Below, one piece after another: positions 1-8,837 of a stretch of 64,000 nucleotides of DNA; position 1 is the stretch's first letter; every line of letters starts with the position of its first letter. Location of the stretch: positions 495,335 through 559,334 of the forward strand of contig CATOSP010000003.1 of assembly GCA_951812625.1 (NCBI GenBank), given 5' to 3'. The position numbers and the translations under genes were made by a program. Origin of the DNA: an uncultured Dehalococcoidia bacterium. Its GTDB lineage: Bacteria > Chloroflexota > Dehalococcoidia > Lucifugimonadales > UBA3495. The notes under the pieces are model-generated. The model saw only the letters and a list, made by a program, of their open reading frames with translations. It had not been told where the DNA came from and did not search any database.

Positions 1-9
1 GCAGCCGGG

Positions 10-1200
10 GTGGCGCCGAGGTTCACGCACCTGCCCGACAACGCCGACCCGCTGGTATTCGTCGTGGCCAAGAACCTCTTGCGCCGGCATCTCACCACCA
101 GCCAGCGGGCCGAGATCGCCTACAGGATATCCGCCCTGTCGGCGCGGGGCCGCCCACGCGGAGAAGGAACGGACGGCGAGTTCCCGCAGCGGTCCTATAC
201 CCAGGCGGAAGCCGCCAGGCTGCTCCGGGTGAGCAGGAGGGAGGTCGGATACGCCGCCAGGGTCTTTTCCCCCGACGGCCCGGTGGACCCCCAGGTGCGC
301 CGGGCCGTCCAGCAGGGAACCCTGCGGGTCAGCGACGGCGCCACGGTTGCCGAAGACCCGCCGGAGGTCCAGCGCGAGGCCCTGGCGCGGGTTGTCGCCA
401 AGAAGCACCGGACCATCGCCAGCGCGGCCGGGCAGGTAAAAGGCGAAATCGCCCTCCGGGAGAACGAGGAGGCCTGGGAGTCAACCCGGGCCAGGCCGGC
501 GGGAGAAACGGTGACCATCCACCACTCGGCGGTGAGCGGCCTGCATCGTCTGGTAGCTGCGGCCAGCGTGGATGCAATCATCACCCATCCCCCGGGCACG
601 GCTGAGGCGCTGCCGCTATTTTCCGACCTGGCCTCCTTCGCGGGCCATGCACTCAAACCAGGCGGAGTGATGGTGGTCATGGCGCATGCTGCGCTCTTGC
701 CCCGGATCATTGAGCGCCTGAGCCGCCAAGAACTCAAGTGGATTCTGGAATTCGACCTGCAGTTCCCCGGGCCGCAGGGCAGGTCCGGTTATCCGTACCG
801 GGTCAATATTCACCGGCGTCCACTGCTGGTCTACGCCAAGTCGGGCTTCTCCCTCAATGGCGGCTCCGACGTGATCGCCGTGCCCACCCCAGGGGAACTC
901 AGTGAGGACCGGAGCGGGTGGCATCCCGTTGAAGTCGCCATGGCGATGACAGTCGAGCGGTTCACCCAAGCTGGCCAGGTGGTGTGTGATCCTTCAATGC
1001 TGGGCAGGCCGGGCTCCATGCTGGGAGCCATGGAAAACGGCTGCATATTCATAGGCGCAGACCGGGACAGATCCAGCATCGACCGCACCCGGGAAGTGCT
1101 CCGGCAGTCCCAGAAGCAGGAATCCCCGGAGACCGTGGTAAGTTCCCGCGCAACCCACCCCGGGGCATCCGGAGGGCCGGCGTCCCGTGGAAACGTCTGA
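10..1200 (+). CDS. ParB/KorB-type HTH protein fused to a degenerate DNA methyltransferase-like domain (possibly 5'-partial)
   Basis: The frame is open to the window edge and the first codon seen is GTG, so the N-terminus may lie outside. Residues about 63-84 form a helix-turn-helix of the ParB/KorB kind (TQAEAARLLRVS). Residues about 165-360 look like a beta-class (permuted) amino-methyltransferase: THPPG (192-196) stands where DPPY catalysis is expected, followed by LKPGG, and a late CDPSMLGRPGS segment stands where the SAM-binding DPFxGxG loop is expected. Both key motifs deviate, so catalysis is doubtful. ParB-methyltransferase fusions are typical of phages, plasmids and integrative elements, which fits the island around it. 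Partitioning, DNA binding or a dead methylase are all possible roles. Confidence 0.6.
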   Translation: MAPRFTHLPDNADPLVFVVAKNLLRRHLTTSQRAEIAYRISALSARGRPRGEGTDGEFPQRSYTQAEAARLLRVSRREVGYAARVFSPDGPVDPQVRRAVQQGTLRVSDGATVAEDPPEVQREALARVVAKKHRTIASAAGQVKGEIALRENEEAWESTRARPAGETVTIHHSAVSGLHRLVAAASVDAIITHPPGTAEALPLFSDLASFAGHALKPGGVMVVMAHAALLPRIIERLSRQELKWILEFDLQFPGPQGRSGYPYRVNIHRRPLLVYAKSGFSLNGGSDVIAVPTPGELSEDRSGWHPVEVAMAMTVERFTQAGQVVCDPSMLGRPGSMLGAMENGCIFIGADRDRSSIDRTREVLRQSQKQESPETVVSSRATHPGASGGPASRGNV

Positions 1201-1843
1201 CCCTGGCGGCCGGACCACACCGGCTCGACCGTGTCCCCAACCAGCATGGCCCCCCGGGATGAGAACCTCCTCTGGCTCCCGGCAACAACCAGCCGGTCTT
1301 AGCCGGGAGTCCGGGTAATCCGCTCTAGCCCGGTGGGTGGCAGGGCTGAGAATGCGAACCAAGAGGGCATTCCTAACTGTGTCGCGTTCCGGCAGGACGG
1401 GATGCCGGGACCAGGCCCCTCCATGCTGAAAATGTGCAAAATTGCACATTTTCAGCCAACCATAGCGCGCTGGCCGGCATCGTGTCCACTGGGTGAGTCG
1501 GGCGCCGTCTGTTGGTCGTGGAGCTATGCAAGAAGGTCGGGGTTTGGAACCATCGGAGTACCCGTGTCAGCACCCACAGCGTCGTGTGGTTCCGCATGGT
1601 CTGCAGGCAACCGTGCTGCCAGGGAGGAGGGTCTGTCCCTGGATCCGGAATACGAGAACTCCTGGTGCAGCAAGTTCACGACAATAGCGCCCAGCTTTCC
1701 AGAGTGCACCAGAACCGTGCGTCGGGCTCGACCTGACCGGATGAGGGTCTGGCACTGCCTTCGGGGGATGGCCGGGCTGGCTCCTGCCGCTTGGTGGGCT
1801 GCCGGGTCCGCGCTGTAATTTCCGTGTCTGGTGCCGCCCCGTC
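1201..1843. other. Intergenic stretch with one hairpin and one long palindrome
   Basis: No convincing gene is present. An 8-bp inverted repeat (1276-1283 with 1302-1309) just after the preceding gene could be a weak transcript end, but no T-run follows. The 32-bp palindrome at 1425-1456 is listed separately. Open frames here have no recognisable domain and no ribosome-binding site. Confidence 0.5.
1425..1456. repeat. Perfect 15-bp-arm palindrome
   Basis: Left arm 1425-1439 and right arm 1442-1456 are exact reverse complements separated by only two bases. The core reads TGTGCAAAATTGCACA. It is AT-rich inside GC-rich DNA and its size suits a dimeric regulator or recombinase site. No T-run follows, so it is not a standard terminator. 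The bound protein is unknown. Confidence 0.7.
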
Positions 1844-3064
1844 CAGGACGATTGCAAAGTCGAGGAAGGTAGTTTGCAAAGGCAGGGAAGTGAGGTACGG
1901 GAGAGTGTAGAAATGGAGGCGGTGGAATCTCTGTTCGAGTGTTTGGAGCAGGTGGCGGACCCGAGGAGAGCCAGGGGAGTTCGGCATCCCTTTCAGGTCA
2001 TCCCGCGATTGACCCTGCTGGGCTTGGTCTGCGGTCAGACCACCATGGCCCACATTGCCCCCTTCGCCAGGATGCACTGGCCGGTGCTCAAGGAGTCTTT
2101 GGGATTTCTCCGGGACCATCCGCCTCACGCCACCACTATCTCCCGCACCCTGGCCGGGGTCTCATATGAGCAGTTGCAATGAGCCCTGACCGGGCGGGTG
2201 GCCCGGGTGGTGGCGGACCAGGAGGTGAACGCCTCGGTAGACGGCAAGTGGGCCAAGCAGTCCCAGGATACCAAGGGCAATCCCCTGGTGATGGTGAATG
2301 TGCTGGCCCATGACCTGAAGCTGTGCCTGGCCCGGGGGCCGGCATCGGAGAAACGGCACGAGCCGGGGGTGTTGCAGGAACAGTTGGGCCAACTGTTCGA
2401 GAGCTATCCCGGCCTGAAACTGCTGACCATGGATGCCCTGTACGCGGAGCGGGATCTCTGCCGAGCCATAGCGAGCCACGGACGGGACTACCTGGTGCGC
2501 ATCAAGGGGAATCAGCCGGAGGTACTGACCGCACTGACAGAGGGGTTTGCCGCAGAGGAACCAGGGGAGCCTGAGGCGGAGACGGTCGAAAAAAGCGGGA
2601 GTAATTGAGAGACGGCGTATCTGGACCGGTGAGACCCTGGGCGACTATGTCCGGGATGAGTTGGACTTCCCTGGGGCTGGGCAGGGGGCGATGGTGGAGA
2701 AGGGTAGGGTGGACATAGACACCGGGGAGGCGAGCCGGGAGCACTGGTATCTGCTGGCCAGCATGAGTTCCCGGCGGTGCGGACCAAGGGACCTGCTGCG
2801 GGTGTTCCGCAACCACTGGAGGGTGGAGAACAGCCTGCATCACGTTAAGGGCCGCAGTTGGGACGAGGACGTCCACACGCTGCGCCGTCCCGGACTGGGC
2901 GAGGTATAGCCACCCTGCTCAACACCAGGCTGAACGCCCTGCGCCTGGAAGGATGGGTTCCCTCCTCAATGTCCATGCCACTGCGGGCCAAGACCTCCGC
3001 CTTCCGCACAACGCAGACCATGCCCGTCTCTGTGGTCAAACCTCCTGACTTTGCAATCGTCCTG
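1844..3064 (+). mobile_element. ISAs1-family insertion sequence, inactivated
   Basis: Terminal inverted repeats are visible: CAGGACGATTGCAAAGTC at 1844-1861 matches the reverse complement of the right end (about 3046-3064). The element encloses a broken transposase on the plus strand. Its length of about 1.2 kb suits the ISAs1 family. I see no clear target-site duplication next to the ends, which suggests an old insertion or a later rearrangement. Confidence 0.75.
1913..3040 (+). pseudogene. ISAs1-family DDE transposase, broken by a stop codon and frameshifts
   Basis: The protein is recognisable in pieces: an N-terminal part starting at ATG 1913 (LEQVADPRRARGVRHPF, typical of H-repeat/ISAs1 transposases) ends at an in-frame TGA at 2180-2182; the same frame resumes (DGKWAKQSQDTKGN; MDALYAERDL; RIKGNQPEV) to about 2600; a +1 shift continues with REHWYLLASM and VFRNHWRVENSLHHVKGRSW; and another shift near 2,900 gives ATLLNTRLNALR. 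At least one nonsense and two frameshift lesions make it non-functional. The end coordinate is approximate. Confidence 0.8.
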
Positions 3065-3200
3065 CCTATTGACACGGGACCTGCTGTGCAGTATGATGAA
3101 GAGCGACCCACATAAAATGGCTCGGCGATGGTGGAACATCCCGAGCCGTGGCGCCACCTGAAGGACACAGGTGATGCGGTGGTATTGTACTACACGCAGA

Positions 3201-3230
3201 CCCGCTCCCGTCAGGGGCGGGCCTTTTGTT
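3201..3230 (+). terminator. Hairpin plus T-rich tract, terminator-like
   Basis: CCCGC/CCC pairs with GGG/GCGGG (stem 3201-3221 with one bulged T and a GTCA loop), followed by CCTTTTGTTT. It lies between the insertion sequence and the PLD gene, so it could stop transcription coming out of the element or attenuate the nuclease leader. Confidence 0.45.
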
Positions 3231-3239
3231 TGCACAGAG

Positions 3240-3266
3240 GCCCCCGCCCCCGGACGGGGCGGGGGC
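3240..3266 (+). repeat. GC-rich hairpin in the leader of the PLD-nuclease gene
   Basis: Arms 3240-3250 and 3256-3266 are perfect 11-bp complements around a 5-nt loop. It directly follows the terminator-like hairpin and precedes the gene by about 85 bp. No T-run follows it. Confidence 0.55.
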
Positions 3267-3350
3267 GCTCCACCCGGCGGTGGAGTGTCAGTGGTCCCTC
3301 CAGGTACGGCGCGCAGGCGCAAACACAATACTACTACCTGGAGGTGCACC

Positions 3351-4121
3351 ATGGACCCCGTAGACCTCAATATCCCCCCCGACGACGGAGACCCGGACGA
3401 GCACGACCACGGGCGCAAGAGCGGACCGGTCGAAGTGGTTTTTCGCAACCACCGGAGACGGCTCCTCAGCCTATTCGAAGAGGCCCGCGAGGAAGACCTG
3501 GCGTGCATGGGCGCCGTCGCGTGGCTCACCGACCCCTTCGTCCTCCGCGCCATGGCCACGGTACCAACCGCAATCGTGACGCAAAAGGAGGATTACCTGC
3601 GCCCGGACGGCCCCGGCGCCGGCACCAGGTCGTGGCAGGCGGGCCTGCGGAAGCTGTACGACGCCATCGCAGACTCGGGCCGGTGGGCGGCCGACTGGCC
3701 CGTCCCGTTCGAACGGCTCTACATGCCACCTCCTCTCTGCGACATGAACTACGGGGAAGACCACCCCATGGCTGGAGTCCGGTGCTGCGGCATCAGGAAC
3801 AACCGGGATGCGAAGGCCCGTGTCTACTCCCCCCTGATGCACAACAAATTCTTGATTTTCGCCAGAGCCGTCGACCAGACCGGGAGAAGATCCGAACAGG
3901 AGGGATCAACCCTGGACCCCCACTGGCGGGTGGAGGCCGTGTGGACCGGATCCTACAACATCAGCCGGCTGTCCCCCCGGTCCCGGGAGAACGCCGTCAT
4001 CATCCGGGACCCGGTCATCGGCGACGCCTACCTGCGGGAGTTGGCCGAGATCATGGCCATGAGCGAGCCCCTGGACTGGGACTCGGAGTCGGTCACGCCC
4101 CAGTGGCGCACCGGCACCTGA
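3351..4121 (+). CDS. PLD-like phosphodiesterase / nuclease domain protein
   Basis: This 256-residue protein starts at ATG 3351, six bases after a strong GGAGGTG site; the frame continues upstream but without a comparable start. It carries one HxK motif (LMHNKFLIF, His164/Lys166), followed by WTGSYNIS (200-204) and a Glu at 213, the usual order in a phospholipase D-fold nuclease or phosphotransferase half-domain. A single HKD half implies that it works as a dimer. There is no signal peptide, so it should be cytoplasmic. The next gene (100 bp on) is a Cas4/RecB-like nuclease with the same type of ribosome-binding site, so the two may form a DNA-processing pair. The substrate is unknown. Confidence 0.7.
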   Translation: MDPVDLNIPPDDGDPDEHDHGRKSGPVEVVFRNHRRRLLSLFEEAREEDLACMGAVAWLTDPFVLRAMATVPTAIVTQKEDYLRPDGPGAGTRSWQAGLRKLYDAIADSGRWAADWPVPFERLYMPPPLCDMNYGEDHPMAGVRCCGIRNNRDAKARVYSPLMHNKFLIFARAVDQTGRRSEQEGSTLDPHWRVEAVWTGSYNISRLSPRSRENAVIIRDPVIGDAYLRELAEIMAMSEPLDWDSESVTPQWRTGT

Positions 4122-4146
4122 GGCCGCACCCTGCCTAACGGGTGCC

Positions 4147-4174
4147 CGCTGGCGGGGCCATGGCCCCGCCAGCG
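4147..4174. repeat. 28-bp perfect palindrome between two nuclease genes
   Basis: Bases 4147-4160 are the exact reverse complement of 4161-4174, with no spacer. In RNA it gives a very stable stem in the gap between the PLD and Cas4-like genes. No T-run follows, so an RNA-processing stem or a DNA cruciform/protein site is as likely as a terminator. Confidence 0.65.
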
Positions 4175-4220
4175 ACTGTGAAAACCCGGACTGTTGACAC
4201 AATCGCCGGGGAGGTGCGGC

Positions 4221-4877
4221 ATGGCCAAACTGCGCAGGGACGGATGCTATTTCTGGGTGACCTGGCTCACCCGGCTGCTGGCCGGGGAGGATGCCTGCGA
4301 GTGGTCGGCCTGGTTCCGGGGCCGCCACGACAGCAGAAGCTGGGACCGGGTCCCCGGCGACTTCGACCAGGCCGGGTGGCAGATGGCCCACACGGCGATG
4401 GTCAACGAGACCCGGGAACGCTGGGAGGGCCTGGACCACAAGGTGTTCACTGAGAGGCAGAACGGCTTCAGCCTCAGGGGGAACGCCGGGACCCTGGGCG
4501 GCAGGCCGGACCTGATCGCCAGGACGGGAGACTCCGGCACGGTCATCGACGTGAAGACCGGGAAACCCAACCCGGCCCACGTGGTACAGGTCATGATCTA
4601 CATGTACGCCGTGCCCAGGGCTATGGGACGGCACCAGGGCGTGGTCTTCAACGGCCAGGTGGCCTACGGGGATCATGTGGTGGACGTGCCGGCAGATGCG
4701 GTGGACGGCCTGTTCGTGGAGCGGCTGTCCGGACTGGTCTCCCGGCTGGGTTCGGACGCGGCGGCGCGGCGGGTCCCCAGCCCCGGGGAGTGCCGGTTCT
4801 GCCCCATCACGGCAGCCGACTGCCCGGAGCGGGCGGAGGACGAAGGACCGGAGCAGGGGCTGACCACGGACTTCTGA
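4221..4877 (+). CDS. Cas4/RecB-like PD-(D/E)XK nuclease with four-cysteine iron-sulfur motif
   Basis: The start is ATG 4221 behind GGGGAGGTG; this gives 218 residues. The nuclease core is visible as GGRPDLIA (Asp97), then VIDVKTGK (Asp110, Lys112) and a following Gln123, the D...DxK...Q signature of RecB-family exonucleases. One cysteine near the N-terminus (Cys26) and CRFCPITAADC at the end (Cys191, Cys194, Cys201) reproduce the C...CxxC...C arrangement that holds a 4Fe-4S cluster in Cas4 and AddB. There are no CRISPR repeats or other cas genes in the window, so this is a solo Cas4-like protein as found in phages and mobile elements. The likely role is 5' or 3' DNA-end processing; this is inferred. 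Confidence 0.75.
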   Translation: MAKLRRDGCYFWVTWLTRLLAGEDACEWSAWFRGRHDSRSWDRVPGDFDQAGWQMAHTAMVNETRERWEGLDHKVFTERQNGFSLRGNAGTLGGRPDLIARTGDSGTVIDVKTGKPNPAHVVQVMIYMYAVPRAMGRHQGVVFNGQVAYGDHVVDVPADAVDGLFVERLSGLVSRLGSDAAARRVPSPGECRFCPITAADCPERAEDEGPEQGLTTDF

Positions 4878-5582
4878 ACCTACCGGTGCAGCCCTGCGGC
4901 CGGAACCATCCCGGCCCCATAACGCCGCCACGGCTGGGAGATGGCACGCGGGACTCCTGGGCGTTGTCAGCTGTGTATCCACGGCCATCAGACCGGGACG
5001 GACTATCGTGACGGCGGCCACCTTACAGCCAAAGCGCAAGGGAAGATGGAATGGTCATGGCGGTCCGGTATGGTGGTGGCCGGACAGGCAACCGTAGCCA
5101 GCTTACAACTCCGGGACGGACTCGTGGAGCGCATGGCGCAGACGGGTGTCCGTCGTGGTCCATCAGGTGGTCCATCAGGAGGAGAACGTGATAACCGGGG
5201 GGCGGTAGAAGGGTGGAATAAAGAGGTGGACCCAGGCCAGGCGAACTATCAGGTGGGCCCCCCTGCTCGCGTAAGGCATTAGGCGCTTGCGACGGTACCC
5301 AAAACCCAGTCGTGCCGGGCAGGGGGGCATGGGGACGCCATGCCTTTCCGTCCCTGGCACGACCGCCACGATTGGCGAGGGATGCTTGTTGGTACCGTCG
5401 CGCGTGGGATTTTACCACAAAACACCGGATGATCCGGCTTCCGGGCCCTGGGGTGGGCGGGTAGAGTGTCAATTGCGGTTCGAAACGTCTCGAAACCCCT
5501 ATCGGGCAAGATTTAGAAACCATGTCAAAACTAACTACAGCACCAGATGGGGCCTTCTCGGATGAACGCCCCGGGATTGTGA
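4878..5582. other. Non-coding stretch containing a nested stem structure
   Basis: No supported gene. The main content is the nested inverted-repeat element at 5289-5401, described separately. Overlapping open frames on both strands lack start signals and domains. Confidence 0.5.
5289..5401. repeat. Nested stem-loop element, copy A
   Basis: Three stems are nested: GCGACGGTACC (5289-5299) with GGTACCGTCGC (5391-5401); GTCGTGCC (5309-5316) plus AGGG with CCCT plus GGCACGAC (5352-5363); and GGCATGG (5326-5332) with CCATGCC (5338-5344). The element resembles 9197-9314 in its ends (GTTGGTA-CCGT-GC) and size. It may be a small structured RNA, a miniature mobile element or a recombination site; the sequence does not decide. 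Confidence 0.55.
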
Positions 5583-6315
5583 TCAGATGTCCCACGATAT
5601 TATCCAGGTATAGTCGGATTTCTTGGGGACCACCCAGCTGCCCCTTGGGATATACTCGGGGAATTCGGATACGGCATGAATTTTCAAGCGATCGAAAGTG
5701 GGGTGTCCCAGGGCATCCCACTGGCCCAGAAGCTCCAGCAATTTTGGATACGCCTGGCCATCACCAAATACCAGCGCTCGCTCGGGCAACTGGTCATTGA
5801 CGATGGCGGCACTGCCAGGGTCAGCATCGAAAACCCCGTATCCAGGAGATTGGAATGGTCCACCTTCACCAGTCGGCGTCACCGCGAAAACCCTGGGGTG
5901 TGTTGTGAGAGACAGGTACAGACCCGAGTTAAAGTTTTACCGGTAGAACTGCCCATCGAGTGAACGCCCGATATCCCTGAATTCCGATCTTCCCGACCCC
6001 AGCAAAGCGCCAACCTTGGCGAGACCGATCTGGTCCGGCCAGTCTAGTCCGACCGACATAGCAGGGGCCTGTTCCGCCCGCCCCAAGACCGGGAAGTATC
6101 CCTCGGTCCGTTCCTGAGCCCATCGCAGGGGAACGAATGCGCAGGGTGATGCGGAGAGCCCCCTGAGTTCAGTGGCTCGCTTCTGCAGGGCCACACTCAG
6201 GCTGAACCCTTTGAACCACAAGGGCGCCACCAGCATCCCGCGTCGGCCAATTGCTCCACCCAGTGTGGTGAGACGTCATGTGCATCCGCAGTCACGATGA
6301 TGGAGTGGTGATCAT
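5583..6315 (-). pseudogene. Decayed protein-L-isoaspartate O-methyltransferase-like gene (C-terminal part)
   Basis: Reading the minus strand from about 6315, the segment IIVTADAHDVSPHW followed by VEQLADAG matches the strand-turn typical of isoaspartate methyltransferases (VTAxAPDxPPAW). A frameshift near 6,238 is needed to continue into LVAPLWFKG and ASPCAFVPLRW, then an in-frame TAA at 5937-5939, and a further piece ending WVVPKKSDYTWIISW, which resembles the long C-terminal extension of actinobacterial-type family members. The SAM-binding N-terminal half is missing; similarity stops at about 6315, exactly where the left copy of the 120-bp direct repeat begins. The gene is therefore truncated and mutated, probably by recombination at that repeat. 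Confidence 0.5.
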
Positions 6316-6318
6316 CCG

Positions 6319-6442
6319 GCGGGCTGAGGCAGAGTTGGGATACAGGGGCAGGGCCACCCGGTGAAGACCGCGGTTGCGCCGGCCGGCGCGTGTGCGAACC
6401 CGGCTTCCAGCCTTCAATGCACACTCAGACCCATTGCCGGGG
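6319..6442 (+). repeat. Long direct repeat, left copy
   Basis: About 120 bp nearly identical to 14194-14317. It contains the 3' end of a gene (remnant of ...GDRARAAR and its stop), a GTG start overlap, the first codons of the next gene, and a perfect 14-bp palindrome GCGCCGGCCGGCGC at 6376-6389. One base is missing relative to the right copy, so the coding information here is broken. Confidence 0.75.
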
Positions 6443-6976
6443 ATATCTGAAGTGACCTCGCGCATGAGCCTCTGCGGCGAATACCTGTGGCAGCAACTTC
6501 TTGACCGGCACCAGGGCCGGTGTTACGCTGGAATCACGATGATCACCAGTCGGGGACCACTGGGCACGGGACTCTTGGGCTGCGAGCGGCAGGTATTTGC
6601 CATTGGCGGTCCCCGTTCGTTGCATCTCTGCCCTACGGGGAGATACCGGAGACTTTGAACCCAGACTGACAGACGACCCACCGCGATTGACCAGCAGAGG
6701 CGGGAGACTCTTCAGAAGGGTCTCCCGCCTTATTTTTGTCAGCGCTGAATACTCCCAGCGGGTCTCTCCCGGTCCAACGGCGAGTCCGGGTCGCCGGAAC
6801 AGTCCGGAAGCGTCCACCAGGGCAACAGCGCCAGGGAAGAACAGGTCCCACGTTGCCGGCACGGGAATAGATGGAAGTCTCATGAGCTACCTGAGCAGAG
6901 TCATAACGGGGTCCACGCCGAGGGCCGGGTCTGCAATGAAAGGGAACGCGACTCAATACACGACAGGAGCGCTCGC
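6443..6976. other. Gap between the repeat and the HEAT gene, with a strong terminator
   Basis: No supported coding sequence. The stretch holds a textbook intrinsic terminator at 6699-6737 on the plus strand although no intact plus-strand gene precedes it, so 6,443-6,698 may encode a small RNA or be the tail of a lost gene. Confidence 0.4.
6699..6737 (+). terminator. Rho-independent terminator
   Basis: Perfect 10-bp stem GGCGGGAGAC (6699-6708) with GTCTCCCGCC (6720-6729), an 11-nt loop, then TTATTTTT. It insulates the HEAT-repeat gene from upstream transcription. Confidence 0.8.
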
Positions 6977-8542
6977 ATGGAACCGGTGGCAGATGAGCCT
7001 GATGTCAGCCACGCTATTGAAGGCCTGATCCCCACCCTGTCCCACCCCAATCCCTCGGTGCGCCGTTACACCGCCCGGCTGCTGGGCATCCGGGATGAGG
7101 GAGAGGTGATTCCCTTCCTGGCCGGTACGCTGCAACAGGGGACCGGGGCGGCGCGCCGGGCCGCGGCCCAGGTCCTGGGAGAGCTGAAGGATGACGGCGC
7201 AGTCCCACCGCTGCTGGACGCGTTGTCAGACCCGGACGAGGAGACCCGCGCCAACGCCTCCAAATCTCTGGGCCAACTGAAGGACTCCCGGGCCGCGTCC
7301 GGGCTCGTCCTTGCCCTGGACGATCCTGCTGCCGGGGTCAGGGTCAACGCCCTCCGCGCCCTGGGCGAACTCGAGGCCGGAGAGGCCGCCGCGCGCGTGG
7401 CAGACCTGCTGGCCGATGCCGGGGAGGATGTCGCAGCCAGCGCCGCCTGGGCCCTGGGCCGGCTTGACGCGTCATGGGCCAGGCCCGGTCTGTTGGAGGC
7501 CCTGGAACACCCGTCGGAGCTTGTCCGCGCCGGGGCGGCGCTGTCACTGGGGCGTTGGCATGTCCCGGAATCGGTACGGCCCCTGGTCGAAATCCTCGCC
7601 GGCCCCCACGAGCCCGCCCGTGGCGACGCCGGGAGGCTGTTGTGGGAGATGGGCGCCGTGGAGGCGATTCCGGCCTTCATCGATGCGCTGCTTCACCGGA
7701 GACGGTGGAGTAGCGTGGCGGGAGTCTATGACCCGTCAGGCCCGGACCGGGGACTCCGCGAGACTGCGGCCCAGGCGCTGGGAGAGATGGGCGCCGTGGA
7801 GGCCATCCCGGCCCTGGTCGAGGCCCTGAACGACCCGGACCGCAACGTCCGGGGGCATGCGGCCAGGTCGCTGGGTCAACTGGACGCGCTGGAGGCGGTG
7901 CCCGCCCTGATCCGCGCCCTGCACGACCGGAGCACCCGGGTCACCGGCCCGGCCGCCGAGTCGCTGGTCAGGCTGGGGGATGCCCGCGGCATCAGCGCCG
8001 TAATCGACGCCATGGCATACATGGACGACATCCAACGCATCGCGACGAGGACCCTGGCCGAGTGCGGGGTCGTCCAGGCTATGCCGCACCTGCGGGCCAT
8101 GCTGGACTACGCCGAGCTGCCGGGGGTCGGCTACGCGGCGCGGGCCCTGCGCCAGATGGGGGACAGCCAGACCGCCCCTGAGATGATGGAGCAGATGAGC
8201 AGCCCCGACGCAGAGGACAGGAGGCGGGCGGCCCGCGCACTGGGGGAACTGGGAGGCGCGGAGGCCGTGCCGCCGCTCATCGACGCTCTGAAGGACGAGA
8301 ATGCCCTGGTCAGAGAGGCTGCGGCCTCGGCGCTGGGGCGCCTGGGAGGCTCGGAGGCCGTGCCGCTGCTCACCGGCGCGTTGAAGGACGAGGCTGACCC
8401 GGTCAGGAGGGCTGCGGCCAGCGCCCTCGGCCGACTGGGTGACCCGCGGGCGGTGGAGCCCTTGACTGCCGCCCTCGATGACGACTCTCAAGGGGTACGC
8501 CATCAGGCCGGAATGGCCCTGCATTGGCTGGGCGCAGGGTAG
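6977..8542 (+). CDS. HEAT-repeat (PBS-lyase type) scaffold protein
   Basis: The ATG at 6977 follows a GGAG site; the product is 521 residues. It is built almost wholly of about 31-residue helical repeats with the consensus AVPPLLDAL-D-D-VR-AAA-ALG-LGD, as in LGELKDDGAVPPLLDALSD and LGDPRAVEPLTAALDD; roughly 15 units can be counted. Such proteins are alpha-solenoid scaffolds for protein-protein binding; some are lyases or chaperones for bilin proteins, but no phycobiliprotein context exists here. There is no signal peptide or membrane segment. A shorter-than-usual spacing with an insertion (HRRRWSSVAGVYDPS, about residue 240) interrupts the array. The gene stands alone between a terminator and an IS21 relic. 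The binding partner is unknown. Confidence 0.85.
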   Translation: MEPVADEPDVSHAIEGLIPTLSHPNPSVRRYTARLLGIRDEGEVIPFLAGTLQQGTGAARRAAAQVLGELKDDGAVPPLLDALSDPDEETRANASKSLGQLKDSRAASGLVLALDDPAAGVRVNALRALGELEAGEAAARVADLLADAGEDVAASAAWALGRLDASWARPGLLEALEHPSELVRAGAALSLGRWHVPESVRPLVEILAGPHEPARGDAGRLLWEMGAVEAIPAFIDALLHRRRWSSVAGVYDPSGPDRGLRETAAQALGEMGAVEAIPALVEALNDPDRNVRGHAARSLGQLDALEAVPALIRALHDRSTRVTGPAAESLVRLGDARGISAVIDAMAYMDDIQRIATRTLAECGVVQAMPHLRAMLDYAELPGVGYAARALRQMGDSQTAPEMMEQMSSPDAEDRRRAARALGELGGAEAVPPLIDALKDENALVREAAASALGRLGGSEAVPLLTGALKDEADPVRRAAASALGRLGDPRAVEPLTAALDDDSQGVRHQAGMALHWLGAG

Positions 8543-8837
8543 TTCGTGCGTCGCCCGGCACGGGACAAACAGCAGCCCCCAGTCCCACCCGCCTGACCGC
8601 TGTTCAGAGACCCGGTCAATTGCAGGTTAGGGGGAGTGTTGAAAAAATAGCCCTGCGGGACAGGGTGGTATACATTCATACCCGGATCCCTCAACGACGG
8701 GAAGGCTGGAATGCGTCCAGGTAAATGCCGATCAAGAGCCTGGGCCTTCGACTGCATCGACAAAGCCCCGGAGTCCAGGCTTCGTGTCGCAATATCCCCA
8801 TTCCGGACTCCAGATACTGGGCGGGGAACTGCTGTAG
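8543..8837. other. Short intergenic region
   Basis: No gene seen. An imperfect inverted repeat (GGAGTCC near 8,770 with GGACTCC near 8,812) lies here, possibly belonging to the IS21 relic end. Confidence 0.35.

Noticed and set aside
1333-1818. 161-codon plus-strand frame
   Set aside because: No domain, no ribosome-binding site, it crosses the palindrome, and competing frames on both strands are equally long; it is typical of high-GC non-coding DNA.
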